Both the position numbers and the translations under genes were made by a program. From assembly GCA_038524795.1 (NCBI GenBank), contig JBCBIJ010000004.1, positions 1 through 64,000 of the forward strand: DNA of 64,000 nucleotides, given 5' to 3'. This stretch comes from CALBPI01 sp038524795 (GTDB lineage: Bacteria; Pseudomonadota; Gammaproteobacteria; Steroidobacterales; Woeseiaceae). The notes under the pieces were generated by a model. That model ran no database searches and was not told where the DNA came from. It was given only the letters and a program-made list of their open reading frames with translations. Shown here one piece after another: positions 52,189 to 61,235 of this stretch; the stretch's first letter is position 1, and every line of letters starts with the position of its first letter.

Positions 52189-52256
52189 TGCTCTTCTTGT
52201 TGGCGACTGTGCGACCAAAACTATACCAGTGCCGCGCCATGGTTTGATCCGGAAGG

Positions 52257-53522
52257 CTACAGCAGGATCTCGAGCCCGAGTGGCACAACGATGACAGCGA
52301 CGAGTCCGACTCGGAGGTATCGCTGCCAGGCGGGCGATCGACTCGTGGATTTCGACGAGATCTGCCACTTCAACCCGAGCAGGGGTCGCAGGACCGATAC
52401 CCGCCTCACCCCTTCATAGATCAACAGGCAGCCACCGATGGTCCCGCCGATCAAAACGATCGGCTCGAGCACCGGACCCAACGCCAAAGGCGTGAGGTAG
52501 AAGGCGAGCAAGAGGATCAGCGTCTGATGCACGATGTAGAAGGGATACACACCGGGCGAGAGATAACTGAGCCACCGTGACGGCCTGTTGAGGTGCTGGA
52601 GGGCGAAACCAAACAGTGCGCAGAGCCACCACCAGCGCACGGCGTGGTCCAGAGCGATGAGGCCGTTGAGCTGCAGCCCGGTCGGGCCACTGTGCGCCGG
52701 TAACCAGATCAGATGGTAGGCCGCGAGTGTCAGCCCGTAGGCGCCGAGTCCGAGCGCCGCCGCTGCCCATCTGATCCTTTGCAGCGCATCCCAGAGCGGC
52801 GCCTGTTTTTTCACAAGGTATCCAAGCAGAAAAAAGCTCAAGCCCAGCGCCTTGCGGCGACCTTCGGAACCAAACTCCGGATACGCAGCGAGTTCGATGC
52901 AGACCAGAATGAGGGGCACGGCAAACAGGACCGATGCCGTACCGAGTGGCACCAGCAGTCGTCGGAACCACGGGCGTTCACGAACCCAGCTCAGCACGGG
53001 CAACGCGATAAGCAAAAGCAAGGTAAACGTCCATAGCTCGCGCAGGTACCAGAGGTGGTTCACATCCACATGCAGCCAGATGCCGGACTGGTAGTCGGCA
53101 AACACCGGCGATTGAAAGTCAAAGAACGCGCGGTAGAACTCGAGGTAACTACCGACGAAGTCGCCCTTACCGCTCATTTCGACAAAGAGTTGCGGCGGCA
53201 CGATGACCCAGATGCCGAAGGCCAGGGGCAGCAGAAGCCGCACCGATCGCGAGGCGAGAAAGTCCCACCATCGGAGTTTTTCCAGCAGATACGACGTCGC
53301 GATGCCTGAAATCATCCAGAGCAGGGCCATGCGCCAGGGATTCGCGAGCAACATGATGTTCTCGAGAAATTCCGACGTGTAGGCGCTCTTGTAGTGAAAC
53401 CCCCAGCGCGCCACGTAGAGCATGCCGATGTGGTAGAGAATCAAGATGCCGAACGCGATGACTCGCAGCCAGTCGAGGTCGTGGCGGCGTTGGGTCGTCG
53501 TCGGGATCGGTTGGCCTTCCAT
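52257..53522 (-). CDS. Acyltransferase 3 family membrane protein
   Basis: 421 residues with about ten transmembrane helices. R-R-H-D-L-D-W-L-R-V-I-A-F at the N-terminus is the acyltransferase-3 hallmark (the conserved D-x-L-R block), then F-x-x-S-G-I and R-S-V-R-L-L-L-P. Members acylate surface glycans or lipids from acyl-CoA. Substrate not deducible. It ends 68 nt before the next leftward gene. Confidence 0.9.
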   Translation of the reverse strand: MEGQPIPTTTQRRHDLDWLRVIAFGILILYHIGMLYVARWGFHYKSAYTSEFLENIMLLANPWRMALLWMISGIATSYLLEKLRWWDFLASRSVRLLLPLAFGIWVIVPPQLFVEMSGKGDFVGSYLEFYRAFFDFQSPVFADYQSGIWLHVDVNHLWYLRELWTFTLLLLIALPVLSWVRERPWFRRLLVPLGTASVLFAVPLILVCIELAAYPEFGSEGRRKALGLSFFLLGYLVKKQAPLWDALQRIRWAAAALGLGAYGLTLAAYHLIWLPAHSGPTGLQLNGLIALDHAVRWWWLCALFGFALQHLNRPSRWLSYLSPGVYPFYIVHQTLILLLAFYLTPLALGPVLEPIVLIGGTIGGCLLIYEGVRRVSVLRPLLGLKWQISSKSTSRSPAWQRYLRVGLVAVIVVPLGLEILL

Positions 53523-53582
53523 GAGGCCGGATTCTACGAGAATGCCAGCAGGCGTGGGCCGCAGGGTGACGTGGCGTCGTGT

Positions 53583-54551
53583 TTAGGCTGCGCTGTCTCC
53601 AGAGGAAGCAGCTGTCTTGACTTCAATCATGGCCGCCAAAGCATCTTCTACCAGCGCATCTACGGTCGCGTGTCGCTCGGCGTCAAAAGTCGCAACGCCA
53701 ATGCCCCAATCAAGGTGCGACTGTGACTCCGGCGGCAGCGCGGTCCTGAGTTCGGCGAGTCGCTCCAGCGCGGGTGCTGCCTGATTCGTCGTGTTGGTCA
53801 CGAGAACGACAAACTCGTCTCCGCCTATCCTTGCGATCACATCAGCTGAGCGAAAACAGCGTGTGAGCAGACGCGAGAACGCCACGAGTACACCGTCGCC
53901 CACTTGATGACCATGTTGCTCATTGATGCGTGTGAAGTTATTGAGATCGAAGTACAGCAGCTCGGCGACGGTGCCCAGACGCTCGCACAACGGCAGCACG
54001 TGGCTCGCGACGGTAAAGAACCCGCGCCTGTTGATGAGCTGGGTGAGCTCGTCGACAGACGACTGCGCCAGCGTCACAAACTCGTCTTCGACCATGCGGG
54101 CGAGGTCGTCGAGGATCTCGAGTTCCTTGTTGCTGAGCGTTCTTGGTGCGCGATCAATCAGGCAGAGGGTGCCGATGCGTTGTCCTTCGGGGGCTTTGAT
54201 CGGTCGCCCCGCGTAGAACCGAATGTCGGGGTCCTCGGTGACGAGCGGGTTGTCATGGAAGCGCTCGTCTTCGGCGGCGTCTTCCACATAGAGCACGGCA
54301 TCGTCGAGGATGGCGTGACCACAGAACGAGATGTCGCGCCGCGTCTCGGTGACATCGAGTCCCTGGCGAGACTTGAACCACTGCCGGTGGCTGTCAACGA
54401 GGCTGATCAGGCAGATATCGACATCAAATATCTGCTTCGCGAGCTTGGTCACGCGGTCGAAGCGGTCTTCAGGATAGCTGTCGAGGATCTGGAGCGCGCG
54501 CAGGCTGCTGATGCGCGCCGCCTCATCAATTGGAATCGCTGGTTTCTTCAT
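53583..54551 (-). CDS. GAF-GGDEF diguanylate cyclase
   Basis: 322 residues. An N-terminal GAF domain (about 20-155) with S-L-V-D-S-H-R-Q-W-F-K-S and F-C-G-H-A-I. The GGDEF domain has G-G-D-E-F and an R-S-A-D I-site five residues before it, so catalysis and product inhibition are both expected. Soluble, sensing a small molecule or redox state through GAF. Divergent from the AbgT-type gene. Confidence 0.93.
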   Translation of the reverse strand: MKKPAIPIDEAARISSLRALQILDSYPEDRFDRVTKLAKQIFDVDICLISLVDSHRQWFKSRQGLDVTETRRDISFCGHAILDDAVLYVEDAAEDERFHDNPLVTEDPDIRFYAGRPIKAPEGQRIGTLCLIDRAPRTLSNKELEILDDLARMVEDEFVTLAQSSVDELTQLINRRGFFTVASHVLPLCERLGTVAELLYFDLNNFTRINEQHGHQVGDGVLVAFSRLLTRCFRSADVIARIGGDEFVVLVTNTTNQAAPALERLAELRTALPPESQSHLDWGIGVATFDAERHATVDALVEDALAAMIEVKTAASSGDSAA

Positions 54552-54681
54552 GCAAATGATCTGTCGCCCTTATCCAGATAGCGTCAGCTTTCGCGGAGTC
54601 TTGAATCCACTCGGCGCCAGAAGTCCAGATTTCGGCCCAGTGCCGCTACAATCGCCCGCTGGTTCTACCTGGATTGCCGCT

Positions 54682-56217
54682 ATGCCCGCTGTTGGCCAGA
54701 CTTTCGCCAAGTTCGTTGAACGAGCCGGTCGTCGGATCCCCGACCCCGTCATCATCTTCATGGCCTTCTACCCGGCGGCATTCCTGCTCACAGTGGTCAT
54801 GTCGGGCTACACCTTCGAGACGGTGGGCGCCGGCGGTGACGCGGTGCAGCACAGCATCCGGGGCATGCACCAGGCCGAGCACATGCGCTGGGTCTTCGAC
54901 AACGCGTTGGTCGCCAACTGGCTCGCTTTTGGCAATGGGGTCTTGGGCGTCATTCTTGTGGTCATGCTGGCAGTGGGTATCGCCGAGCATTCCGGTTTGT
55001 TTGGTGCGCTCATCAAGCGCGCGGGCAGCCACATTCCGCAGAAGCTGCTGCCACTGCTGCTCGTACTCATCGGTATCCTGAGTTCGATCGCGACGGATGC
55101 AGGCTACCTCGTGCTGATCCCACTGGCGGGCTTGCTCTACGCGGGCTTGGGTCGCAATCCGCTGATCGGTATGGCAGCAGCTTTCGCGGGTGTGTCAGCC
55201 GGGTTCAGCGCCAACATCGTGCCCGGACCTGTCGACGCCATCATTGGCTTGAATGCGCAGATCTTTGCGGAATCGCAAGGCGTGCCCTTTGCCAACGCAG
55301 CGGGCGTTGCGCTCAAGCCCGTCACGATGCACTACTACTTTATCGTCGCATCGACGTTTGTCCTGGCGCTCACGGGCTTCTGGGTGACGCGTCGGTTCGT
55401 TGAGCCCAAGCTCGAAGGCGGCGAGTTCGTCGTGCCTGACGACATCAAGCCCGGCGACTTTGCGCTGACGTCCGAAGAACAGCGCGGCCTGAACGCCACA
55501 ATCATCGGCACGCTGGTCGCGATGATCCTCATCGCGGGCCTTGCGCTGGGGCCGCTGGCCACATTCACGGACGAGGCGGGCAACGAAGTCTCGCCCTGGA
55601 TGAACAACATTATCCTGCTGATCTCGCTGTTCTTTGCCGTAACGGGCGTCTTCTTCGGCACGGCCGCCGGCAAGTTTGAGAAGCTCTGGGACATCGTCGA
55701 GGCGATGGTCAAACAGATGAACACGATGGGCTACATCCTCGTGCTCACGTTCTTTACCTACAATTTTCTGGGCTTGCTAGCCTACAGCGGCCTCGGCACC
55801 TGGATCACCTTCCTGGGTGCGGAGTTCCTGCAGTGGTTGGGTCTCCAGAAATTCCCCGTGCTCCTGCTCATCGGCTTCGTGATTACGACGGCTGTGATCA
55901 ACATCTTCATTGGCGGACTCACGTCGAAGTGGATGTTGCTGGGCCCGATCTTTGTGCCCATGCTCTACTTCGTGAACCCGGCCATGACGCCTGATTTTGT
56001 GGCGGCGGCATTCCGCGTGGCCGACTCATCGACCAACATCATCACGCCCATGATGGCTTATGCCGGCGTGATCCTTGCCTTCATGCGTAAGTTCAGGCCC
56101 AACATGGGCTTTGGCGACATGCTGCTCATCATGCTGCCGTACTCGATCGCGTTCTTGCTGGTCTGGACGGTGCTGCTCGTTGTGTTCTTTATGTTCGGGA
56201 TTCCGCTGGGGTTCTAG
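54682..56217 (+). CDS. AbgT family transporter
   Basis: 511 residues from the ATG at 54682. The frame to 54511 overlaps the GGDEF gene and is rejected. About twelve transmembrane helices. V-E-R-A-G-R-R-I-P-D-P-V-I-I-F near the start and the D-A-G-Y-L-V-L-I-P-L-A and F-S-A-N-I-V-P-G-P motifs are family-specific. AbgT proteins import p-aminobenzoyl-glutamate or export sulfonamides (MtrF). Which one applies cannot be read from sequence. Overlaps the convergent DoxX gene by 4 nt. Confidence 0.94.
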   Translation: MPAVGQTFAKFVERAGRRIPDPVIIFMAFYPAAFLLTVVMSGYTFETVGAGGDAVQHSIRGMHQAEHMRWVFDNALVANWLAFGNGVLGVILVVMLAVGIAEHSGLFGALIKRAGSHIPQKLLPLLLVLIGILSSIATDAGYLVLIPLAGLLYAGLGRNPLIGMAAAFAGVSAGFSANIVPGPVDAIIGLNAQIFAESQGVPFANAAGVALKPVTMHYYFIVASTFVLALTGFWVTRRFVEPKLEGGEFVVPDDIKPGDFALTSEEQRGLNATIIGTLVAMILIAGLALGPLATFTDEAGNEVSPWMNNIILLISLFFAVTGVFFGTAAGKFEKLWDIVEAMVKQMNTMGYILVLTFFTYNFLGLLAYSGLGTWITFLGAEFLQWLGLQKFPVLLLIGFVITTAVINIFIGGLTSKWMLLGPIFVPMLYFVNPAMTPDFVAAAFRVADSSTNIITPMMAYAGVILAFMRKFRPNMGFGDMLLIMLPYSIAFLLVWTVLLVVFFMFGIPLGF

Positions 56218-56642
56218 CTGGCCGGGGTGCCCGGCCGCTCGCGGTGTCCGCAGCCGATCTGCGTGATGAGCAGTGCGGCACCGATCAACGAGAATCCCTT
56301 GATGAAAGACGCCTGTTGAATGGCGCGCATGGCCTCGCCTTCGGCGTGGATCATCTCGTAGCCGTGCACAACGATCGTAACGGGGATCAGAAACACAACG
56401 AGCATCCAGGCGCCGAGCCGCGGTCGCCAGTTGAACAGGATCATCAGTGCGCCTGCGAGTTCGACGACCCCTGAGACGATGACCCAGAACACAGGGTAGG
56501 GCGTCGTGTCCGGCATGAGGTCAACGTAGTAGGGGATGTTCGTGAAGTGGGTCACCCCCGACAACAGAAACAGAGCAGTCAGCAGGAACCGCGCGGCGAC
56601 CGTGATGGCGTTGTGATTGGGAAGCTGGTGTTCGGCAAGCAT
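56214..56642 (-). CDS. DoxX family membrane protein
   Basis: 142 residues with four transmembrane helices. R-F-L-L-T-A-L-F-L-L-S-G-V-T-H-F at the N-terminus and P-V-F-W-V-I-V-S-G-V-V-E-L-A-G-A-L follow the DoxX/DoxD pattern. Role often linked to quinone or redox stress, unspecified here. Confidence 0.88.
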   Translation of the reverse strand: MLAEHQLPNHNAITVAARFLLTALFLLSGVTHFTNIPYYVDLMPDTTPYPVFWVIVSGVVELAGALMILFNWRPRLGAWMLVVFLIPVTIVVHGYEMIHAEGEAMRAIQQASFIKGFSLIGAALLITQIGCGHRERPGTPAS

Positions 56643-56724
56643 GGCAGGCCCCGGGTTGGTGATCAGGTTGCCACCCTAGCGAATGCACCGGCGGGCCACG
56701 TAGTGACGCAATTTTCCATCGGGG

Positions 56725-56762
56725 CACAAAAAAACGCATAACCCCGGCCCCAGCACGCGCTG
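56725..56762 (-). terminator. Terminator-like hairpin after the LysR gene
   Basis: Minus-strand CCCAGC-GCGT-GCTGGG, just after the stop at 56765, with a T7 run about 15 nt later. The long gap to the T-tract lowers confidence. Confidence 0.5.
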
Positions 56763-56764
56763 GG

Positions 56765-57667
56765 CTAGTCGAGCGCAGGCAGCTCGTGCGCAGCGAAGAC
56801 CTCAATGACTTTCTCAATAACGGGCAAGGTTGCGCTCTCGGGGCGTGTAATACACGAGGCGTGCCAGTCGATCGGCTTCACGAACGGAATGAGCGCCAGC
56901 GTCCCGTCCTTCACATCTTGGCTGAATATGCTGATGGGCCCTGCCGTCAGGTGATCGGAGCGCTTAATGAAGTCGCGGATAATCGCGTAGTTGTCACAGA
57001 GGATGCGCGCGTCGTCGAACTGTCCGTGCACCTCCGCCTGGTCGGCGATGTACCGCGGTGCATGCGGCGCGATGAGCGGGTATTCGGTCAAGTCCTCGCG
57101 CGCCACGGTTTGCCCCGATTGGTGCTGGGTAACAAGCGGGTGTTTTCGCCGGGCCGCGTAGACGAGCGGTTGCTTCGCGATCGGATGAACGGTGAACGGC
57201 GCGTCGCCGTTACCGTGCTCGAACGGCCCGATGGCGATATCGATGACGCCCTCGATCAACAGGCGCGCGAGGTCCTCAGCGGACTCGGTACGAATCGAGA
57301 GGTTGAGCGTGCTGGTTTCGGATTGGGTCAGCTCGTGCAGTGCGTGGGGGAAATAGAGCTGCTCTATGATTGGGCCGACTCCGATGCTGAGCGTGCCCGC
57401 TTCCAGGGTGTTGGCGAGCTCGATGTGGCGTTCGATGTTGCCAATCATCGTCTTGATGGGCTGGGCGCGCTCGATGATGAAGCGAGTGTGCGGCGTCGGT
57501 GTCAGCCCGCTGCTGCTGCGAAGGAACAGCGAGGTACCGAGAGTGTGCTCAAGTCGGCTCAGGCGCTTACTGAGCGTGGGCTGCGTGACGTGGAGCACCT
57601 CGGACGCCTTGTTGATGCTGCCATGTTTGACGATGGCCTCGAGCATGGCGATGTCGGCGATGTCCAT
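56765..57667 (-). CDS. LysR-type regulator
   Basis: 300 residues. The N-terminal winged HTH has G-S-I-N-K-A-S-E-V-L-H-V-T-Q-P-T-L-S-K-R and L-E-x-x-L-G-T-S-L-F. A periplasmic-binding-protein-like sensor domain spans about 90-300. Divergent, by 125 bp, from the tautomerase-type genes, which are its probable targets. Confidence 0.93.
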   Translation of the reverse strand: MDIADIAMLEAIVKHGSINKASEVLHVTQPTLSKRLSRLEHTLGTSLFLRSSSGLTPTPHTRFIIERAQPIKTMIGNIERHIELANTLEAGTLSIGVGPIIEQLYFPHALHELTQSETSTLNLSIRTESAEDLARLLIEGVIDIAIGPFEHGNGDAPFTVHPIAKQPLVYAARRKHPLVTQHQSGQTVAREDLTEYPLIAPHAPRYIADQAEVHGQFDDARILCDNYAIIRDFIKRSDHLTAGPISIFSQDVKDGTLALIPFVKPIDWHASCITRPESATLPVIEKVIEVFAAHELPALD

Positions 57668-57792
57668 GGCGCTTACCCTGGCTTACGGCTATGCACAATC
57701 TTCGGTCCGGGTGCGCACTTTGGTCACTACGTGGCCGGCCGTGCGCCGTGTGAATATTAGCGTGTCAAAAGCAGCAGTGCGTCGTACGCCCC

Positions 57793-58137
57793 ATGGTCCA
57801 GTGTGTGTGTTTCCTGCAGGAAGGCCAGATTCCTGATGCCGTTGTGGCGACACTTCGAGTCGGTATCGCTGATCTTGTGCGCACAGAGCGGCTTGCTGAC
57901 GACGTTGAGTTTGCCGTCATCGTCGTGCCCGAGGGGCAGGGCTGGACGGCGGGTGCGCCGTCGACGACCTCCGTTGTATCCCTGACGGCGCCGCCCATGC
58001 CGCAGGCTCGGCGCGTGATCCTGCTGCACGCGATCTGTGACTTGTGGATATTGCAGACGGGTTGTGAGGCCGAAGACATCCTCGCCACGATCATGCCCGC
58101 GGGCCAGGAGACGGTTCATGCCGCTGTATCTGTGTAG
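57793..58137 (+). CDS. Tautomerase-fold protein without Pro1
   Basis: 114 residues, two beta-alpha-beta like repeats (A-T-L-R-V-G-I-A-D-L-V and V-E-F-A-V-I-V-V-P-E-G, then R-V-I-L-L-H-A-I-C-D-L-W). This resembles the tautomerase/MIF superfamily but lacks the catalytic N-terminal proline after Met. It overlaps the next gene's start by 20 nt. Could form a heteromer with that protein. Fold assignment is by pattern only. Confidence 0.55.
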   Translation: MVQCVCFLQEGQIPDAVVATLRVGIADLVRTERLADDVEFAVIVVPEGQGWTAGAPSTTSVVSLTAPPMPQARRVILLHAICDLWILQTGCEAEDILATIMPAGQETVHAAVSV

Positions 58138-58531
58138 CACGCCCGCGGACGACCTCACGCGCGAGATGCGCCAGCGCATTGCGACGGCGATCACCGATGT
58201 CCACTGCGAGGCCACCGGGGCGCCGCGAAAGTTTGTGCATGTCGTGTTCTTCGCGAGCGCGCAGGCCGCGATGTTCGATCTGCTAACGCCCAACGGTGCG
58301 CCGAACGGGCGTTGTCAGCTCTACGGCAGCATCCGCTCAGGTCGGACCGATGACATCAAGGAGCGACTGGTTTCAGGCTTGCGCCATGCCGCGGCCGAGA
58401 TCCTTGGGTTCGATCGCGACGACGTGGTGATGTCGACTCGAGATGTCGACGCGAAGTGGGTCATGGAGGGCGGCGAGCTGTTGCCCGAGCCTGGTGAGGA
58501 AGCTGCCTGGCTCAAGCGCCACTCGGGTTAG
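58118..58531 (+). CDS. Tautomerase/MIF-superfamily protein
   Basis: 137 residues from the ATG at 58118. Begins M-P-L-Y, so after Met removal Pro1 is available as catalytic base. F-V-H-V-V-F-F and G-S-I-R-S-G-R-T follow the family pattern of a beta-alpha-beta core with an active-site arginine. Substrate unknown. Overlaps the previous gene, suggesting a paired function. Confidence 0.8.
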   Translation: MPLYLCSTPADDLTREMRQRIATAITDVHCEATGAPRKFVHVVFFASAQAAMFDLLTPNGAPNGRCQLYGSIRSGRTDDIKERLVSGLRHAAAEILGFDRDDVVMSTRDVDAKWVMEGGELLPEPGEEAAWLKRHSG

Positions 58532-59135
58532 CAGCGTTCTCAAGTGCCGTGAGGGCCGCCTCGAGCTCCGCAATTCGCGCATCGCGCACTTCAAGCTCGC
58601 GGGCAACGTCTTCAGCCTCGAAGCGCTGCGGGATGTGCTGCGGGCAATTGATGTCCCAGGCAGAGACTTCAAACACAATGACCTGCTCGGGTCGCGCCCG
58701 GTAGTCATCGGGCATGAGCCGTTCGACGAGCGCGTCGTCGCCTTCGATGACGCGCGCTTCGCCCCAGATCTTCACACGACGTTTGTGCGCGTAGTCGATC
58801 AGAAACAGGTGCGCCTTGGTGTTCTCTTCGAGGTTGCCCTGCGAGATGAACTGCCGGTTGCCCTTGTAGTCGACGAAAGCAAGCGTCGTCGGGCCTATGA
58901 CTTTAAGAAACCCTGGCGGGCCACCGCGGTGCTGGATGTAGGGCGCGCCGTCGCTGGACACCGTGCCCAGGAACACACTGCGTTGTTCGGCGATGAACCC
59001 GGCCAGATCATCGTTGATCTCGGTCTGCCACCCGCGCGAGGTCTCCATGCGCGCATAGGCGTCACGAGAGCCTTTGCGGGCCTGGATCGCTTTGACGGCA
59101 GGTGTAAATGCGACGTCGGAAGGGTAGGTCATCAT
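58512..59135 (-). CDS. Pyridoxamine 5'-phosphate oxidase-like flavoprotein
   Basis: 207 residues, GGAG site before an ATG-ATG pair (59133-59135). The PPOX-type split barrel has R-S-V-F-L-G-T-V-S-S-D-G-A-P-Y-I-Q and F-V-D-Y-K-G-N-R-Q, and a C-terminal coiled helix. Members bind FMN or F420 and handle redox of small molecules. Overlaps the convergent tautomerase gene by 20 nt. Confidence 0.88.
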   Translation of the reverse strand: MMTYPSDVAFTPAVKAIQARKGSRDAYARMETSRGWQTEINDDLAGFIAEQRSVFLGTVSSDGAPYIQHRGGPPGFLKVIGPTTLAFVDYKGNRQFISQGNLEENTKAHLFLIDYAHKRRVKIWGEARVIEGDDALVERLMPDDYRARPEQVIVFEVSAWDINCPQHIPQRFEAEDVARELEVRDARIAELEAALTALENAANPSGA

Positions 59136-59198
59136 CGCGTTCTCCTCAGGGGTGCGCTGCGTCGGGCTCGGGGGAAGGCCCGACGCAGCGCTCGGGGC

Positions 59199-59747
59199 TC
59201 AGGCTGCGTCGCGGTCGACGGTCGGGAAGTCGATGGCCGTGTCGAGCACTTCGTTGACGTAATTCGTCAGCGTATTGAGCGCGACGTGCGCCACAATCTC
59301 AACGACTTCAGCGTCGCTGTAGCCCGCCCGTTTCACGGTGTTGACGGCGTCGGCTGAAACCTGGCCACGCTCGCGCGCGATTTCGGCGGCGAATCGAACG
59401 GCGGCATCAGCACGCGCGTCGGTCGACGTGCCTTGTCGATTGGCCGCGATTTCGGTGCCTGTGAGCTTGGCGACGTTCTTGCCGAGGTAGCTGTGCGCGG
59501 CGAGGCAGTACCCACAACCGTTGATCTCGGCAACGGCAAGCGCGATGCGTTCACGCGTGGCGGCATTGAGCTGGCCCTGGGCCAGTGCGCCGTTGAGGCC
59601 GAGGTAGCCTTCGAGCGCGGCCGGGCTATTGGCAACGATGCGGAAGAGGTTGGGCACGCTGCCGAGCGACTTCTGCACGTTCTCGAGCAGGGGCTGCGAT
59701 TGGGCGGGGGCGTCGGCCACGGTGGCCGGGGTCAGGATGCGGGACAT
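59199..59747 (-). CDS. Carboxymuconolactone decarboxylase/AhpD-like protein
   Basis: 182 residues, all helical. C-G-Y-C-L-A-A-H at about 77-84 is the CxxC-x3-H peroxidatic motif of AhpD-like proteins. Likely a peroxidase or antioxidant enzyme. Divergent from the LysR gene whose operator is at 59824. Confidence 0.9.
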   Translation of the reverse strand: MSRILTPATVADAPAQSQPLLENVQKSLGSVPNLFRIVANSPAALEGYLGLNGALAQGQLNAATRERIALAVAEINGCGYCLAAHSYLGKNVAKLTGTEIAANRQGTSTDARADAAVRFAAEIARERGQVSADAVNTVKRAGYSDAEVVEIVAHVALNTLTNYVNEVLDTAIDFPTVDRDAA

Positions 59748-59823
59748 GGTCTGTACTCCTGTTGGTGGGACGGCGAACTGCCGTTGCCATGGGTGCAGAC
59801 TACGGATTGCTATGAATGTAGTG

Positions 59824-59842
59824 AATACATCGAAAATGTATT
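59824..59842. promoter_or_regulatory. LysR-type operator
   Basis: Perfect dyad AATACAT-N5-ATGTATT in the divergent promoter between the AhpD-like and LysR genes, matching the T-N11-A rule. Confidence 0.75.
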
Positions 59843-59880
59843 AGATTATTTTGAAATTCGGAATAGTGGTGCTCGCGCTC

Positions 59881-60789
59881 ATGGACCAACTTCGTGCCCT
59901 GGAAGTGTTGGTCGCCGTTGCGGATACGGGCGGGTTTGCGCCCGCCGCCCGCCGCCTGTCGATCAGTGCCCCGAGCGTGACCCGGCTCGTGCAGGACCTC
60001 GAGGCCGAGCTCGGCGTCACGCTGCTGCACCGGACCACGCGCAAGGTGACGCTCACCGACAGCGGGCAGGCGTTTGTGGGCGACGCGCGTCAGCTGCTCG
60101 ATGACTATCAGGCGGCTAAGGACGCGGCGCGCGGTGCGTTCTGCGCGCCCACCGGGCGGCTGCGCGTGACGGCACCCGTGCTCTTCGGGCGTCACTACAT
60201 TTCGCCGTTGCTGGCAAATCTCATCGACGCCTATCCGGACTTGCAGGTCGACGCTGTTTATCTTGATCGGGTCGTGAGTCTTGTCGATGAGGGCTTCGAC
60301 GTTGCCGTGCGCATTGGTCCGTTGCCGGACTCCAATCTGCGCGCCGTTCGTGTGGGGACCGTCCGACGCGTTGTCTGTGGTTGTCCTTCATACTTCGAAC
60401 AGAATGGCTTGCCAGTAACGCCGCCCGATCTCGCCAAACACCGCATCGTGGCGGCGCGTCCCGCGACGCCAACTGACGACTGGCGTTTCGGGCGAGGCGC
60501 CTCGGTGCGCGTTCGACCGCGGCTCACCTTTGCGGACAACGCCTCGGCCATCGAGGCCGTCAAGACGGGCTGGGGGCTGACCCGCGTGCTCTCCTACCAA
60601 ATCGGTCCCGAGCTCGGCGGCGGGTCACTGCAAACGGTGCTCAGTGAGTTTGAGCCCGAGCCCCTGCCGATTCATTTGCTGCATGCCGAAGGCGCACGCG
60701 TGTCGGCCAAGGTCCGGCAGTTTCTCGACCTGGCCGTGGACCGGCTGCGCAATCACCCGCATCTCAATGGCGACCCGGATGACGCTTAG
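59881..60789 (+). CDS. LysR-type regulator of the AhpD-like gene
   Basis: 302 residues from the ATG at 59881, ten codons into a longer frame. HTH with G-F-A-P-A-A-R-R-L-S-I-S-A-P-S-V-T-R-L-V and L-E-A-E-L-G-V-T-L-L-H-R-T-T-R-K. Sensor domain of the substrate-binding type follows. Divergent layout with the dyad at 59824 predicts control of the peroxidase-like gene and autoregulation. Confidence 0.94.
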   Translation: MDQLRALEVLVAVADTGGFAPAARRLSISAPSVTRLVQDLEAELGVTLLHRTTRKVTLTDSGQAFVGDARQLLDDYQAAKDAARGAFCAPTGRLRVTAPVLFGRHYISPLLANLIDAYPDLQVDAVYLDRVVSLVDEGFDVAVRIGPLPDSNLRAVRVGTVRRVVCGCPSYFEQNGLPVTPPDLAKHRIVAARPATPTDDWRFGRGASVRVRPRLTFADNASAIEAVKTGWGLTRVLSYQIGPELGGGSLQTVLSEFEPEPLPIHLLHAEGARVSAKVRQFLDLAVDRLRNHPHLNGDPDDA

Positions 60790-61223
60790 CCCGCGAACAT
60801 CGCCTCGAACGCCGCCACCATCTCCGCTTCGGGCACTTCGCGCAGGAACTGCGCGATGATCCAGTGGTGTCCGAACGGGTCGCGCACGCGCCCGGCACGG
60901 TCGCCGTAGAACTGGTCGGCCATGGGGAAGACCTCGGTGGCCCCGGCCTCGATGGCGCGTGCGAAGGTGGCGTCGGCATCGGCGACGTGCAGGTTCAGCA
61001 CGACCGAAGTACCGGAGAGGGTTTCGGGACTGACTGAGCCAATACTGGGCATACCGTCCGCGAGCATGATGTGCGTGCCCTCGATCTCGATGGCCGCATT
61101 CATACACGCCCCGTCGGGCGCGACGAGGCGCGCGCGGTATTCTCTGGCGCCAAAGACCTTGGTGTACCAGGCGATGGCGTCGCCCGAGTTGGTGACCTGC
61201 AGGTATGCGGTGATGCCTCGCAT
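60786..61223 (-). CDS. VOC/PhnB-like protein
   Basis: 145 residues with two beta-alpha-beta-beta-beta modules. A-Y-L-Q-V-T-N-S-G-D-A-I-A-W-Y at the start and R-V-R-D-P-F-G-H-H-W at about 115-124 are typical of the PhnB-like vicinal-oxygen-chelate group. Metal use and substrate unknown. Overlaps the LysR stop by 4 nt (convergent). Confidence 0.9.
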   Translation of the reverse strand: MRGITAYLQVTNSGDAIAWYTKVFGAREYRARLVAPDGACMNAAIEIEGTHIMLADGMPSIGSVSPETLSGTSVVLNLHVADADATFARAIEAGATEVFPMADQFYGDRAGRVRDPFGHHWIIAQFLREVPEAEMVAAFEAMFAG

Positions 61224-61235
61224 GGCTGCGTCTCC

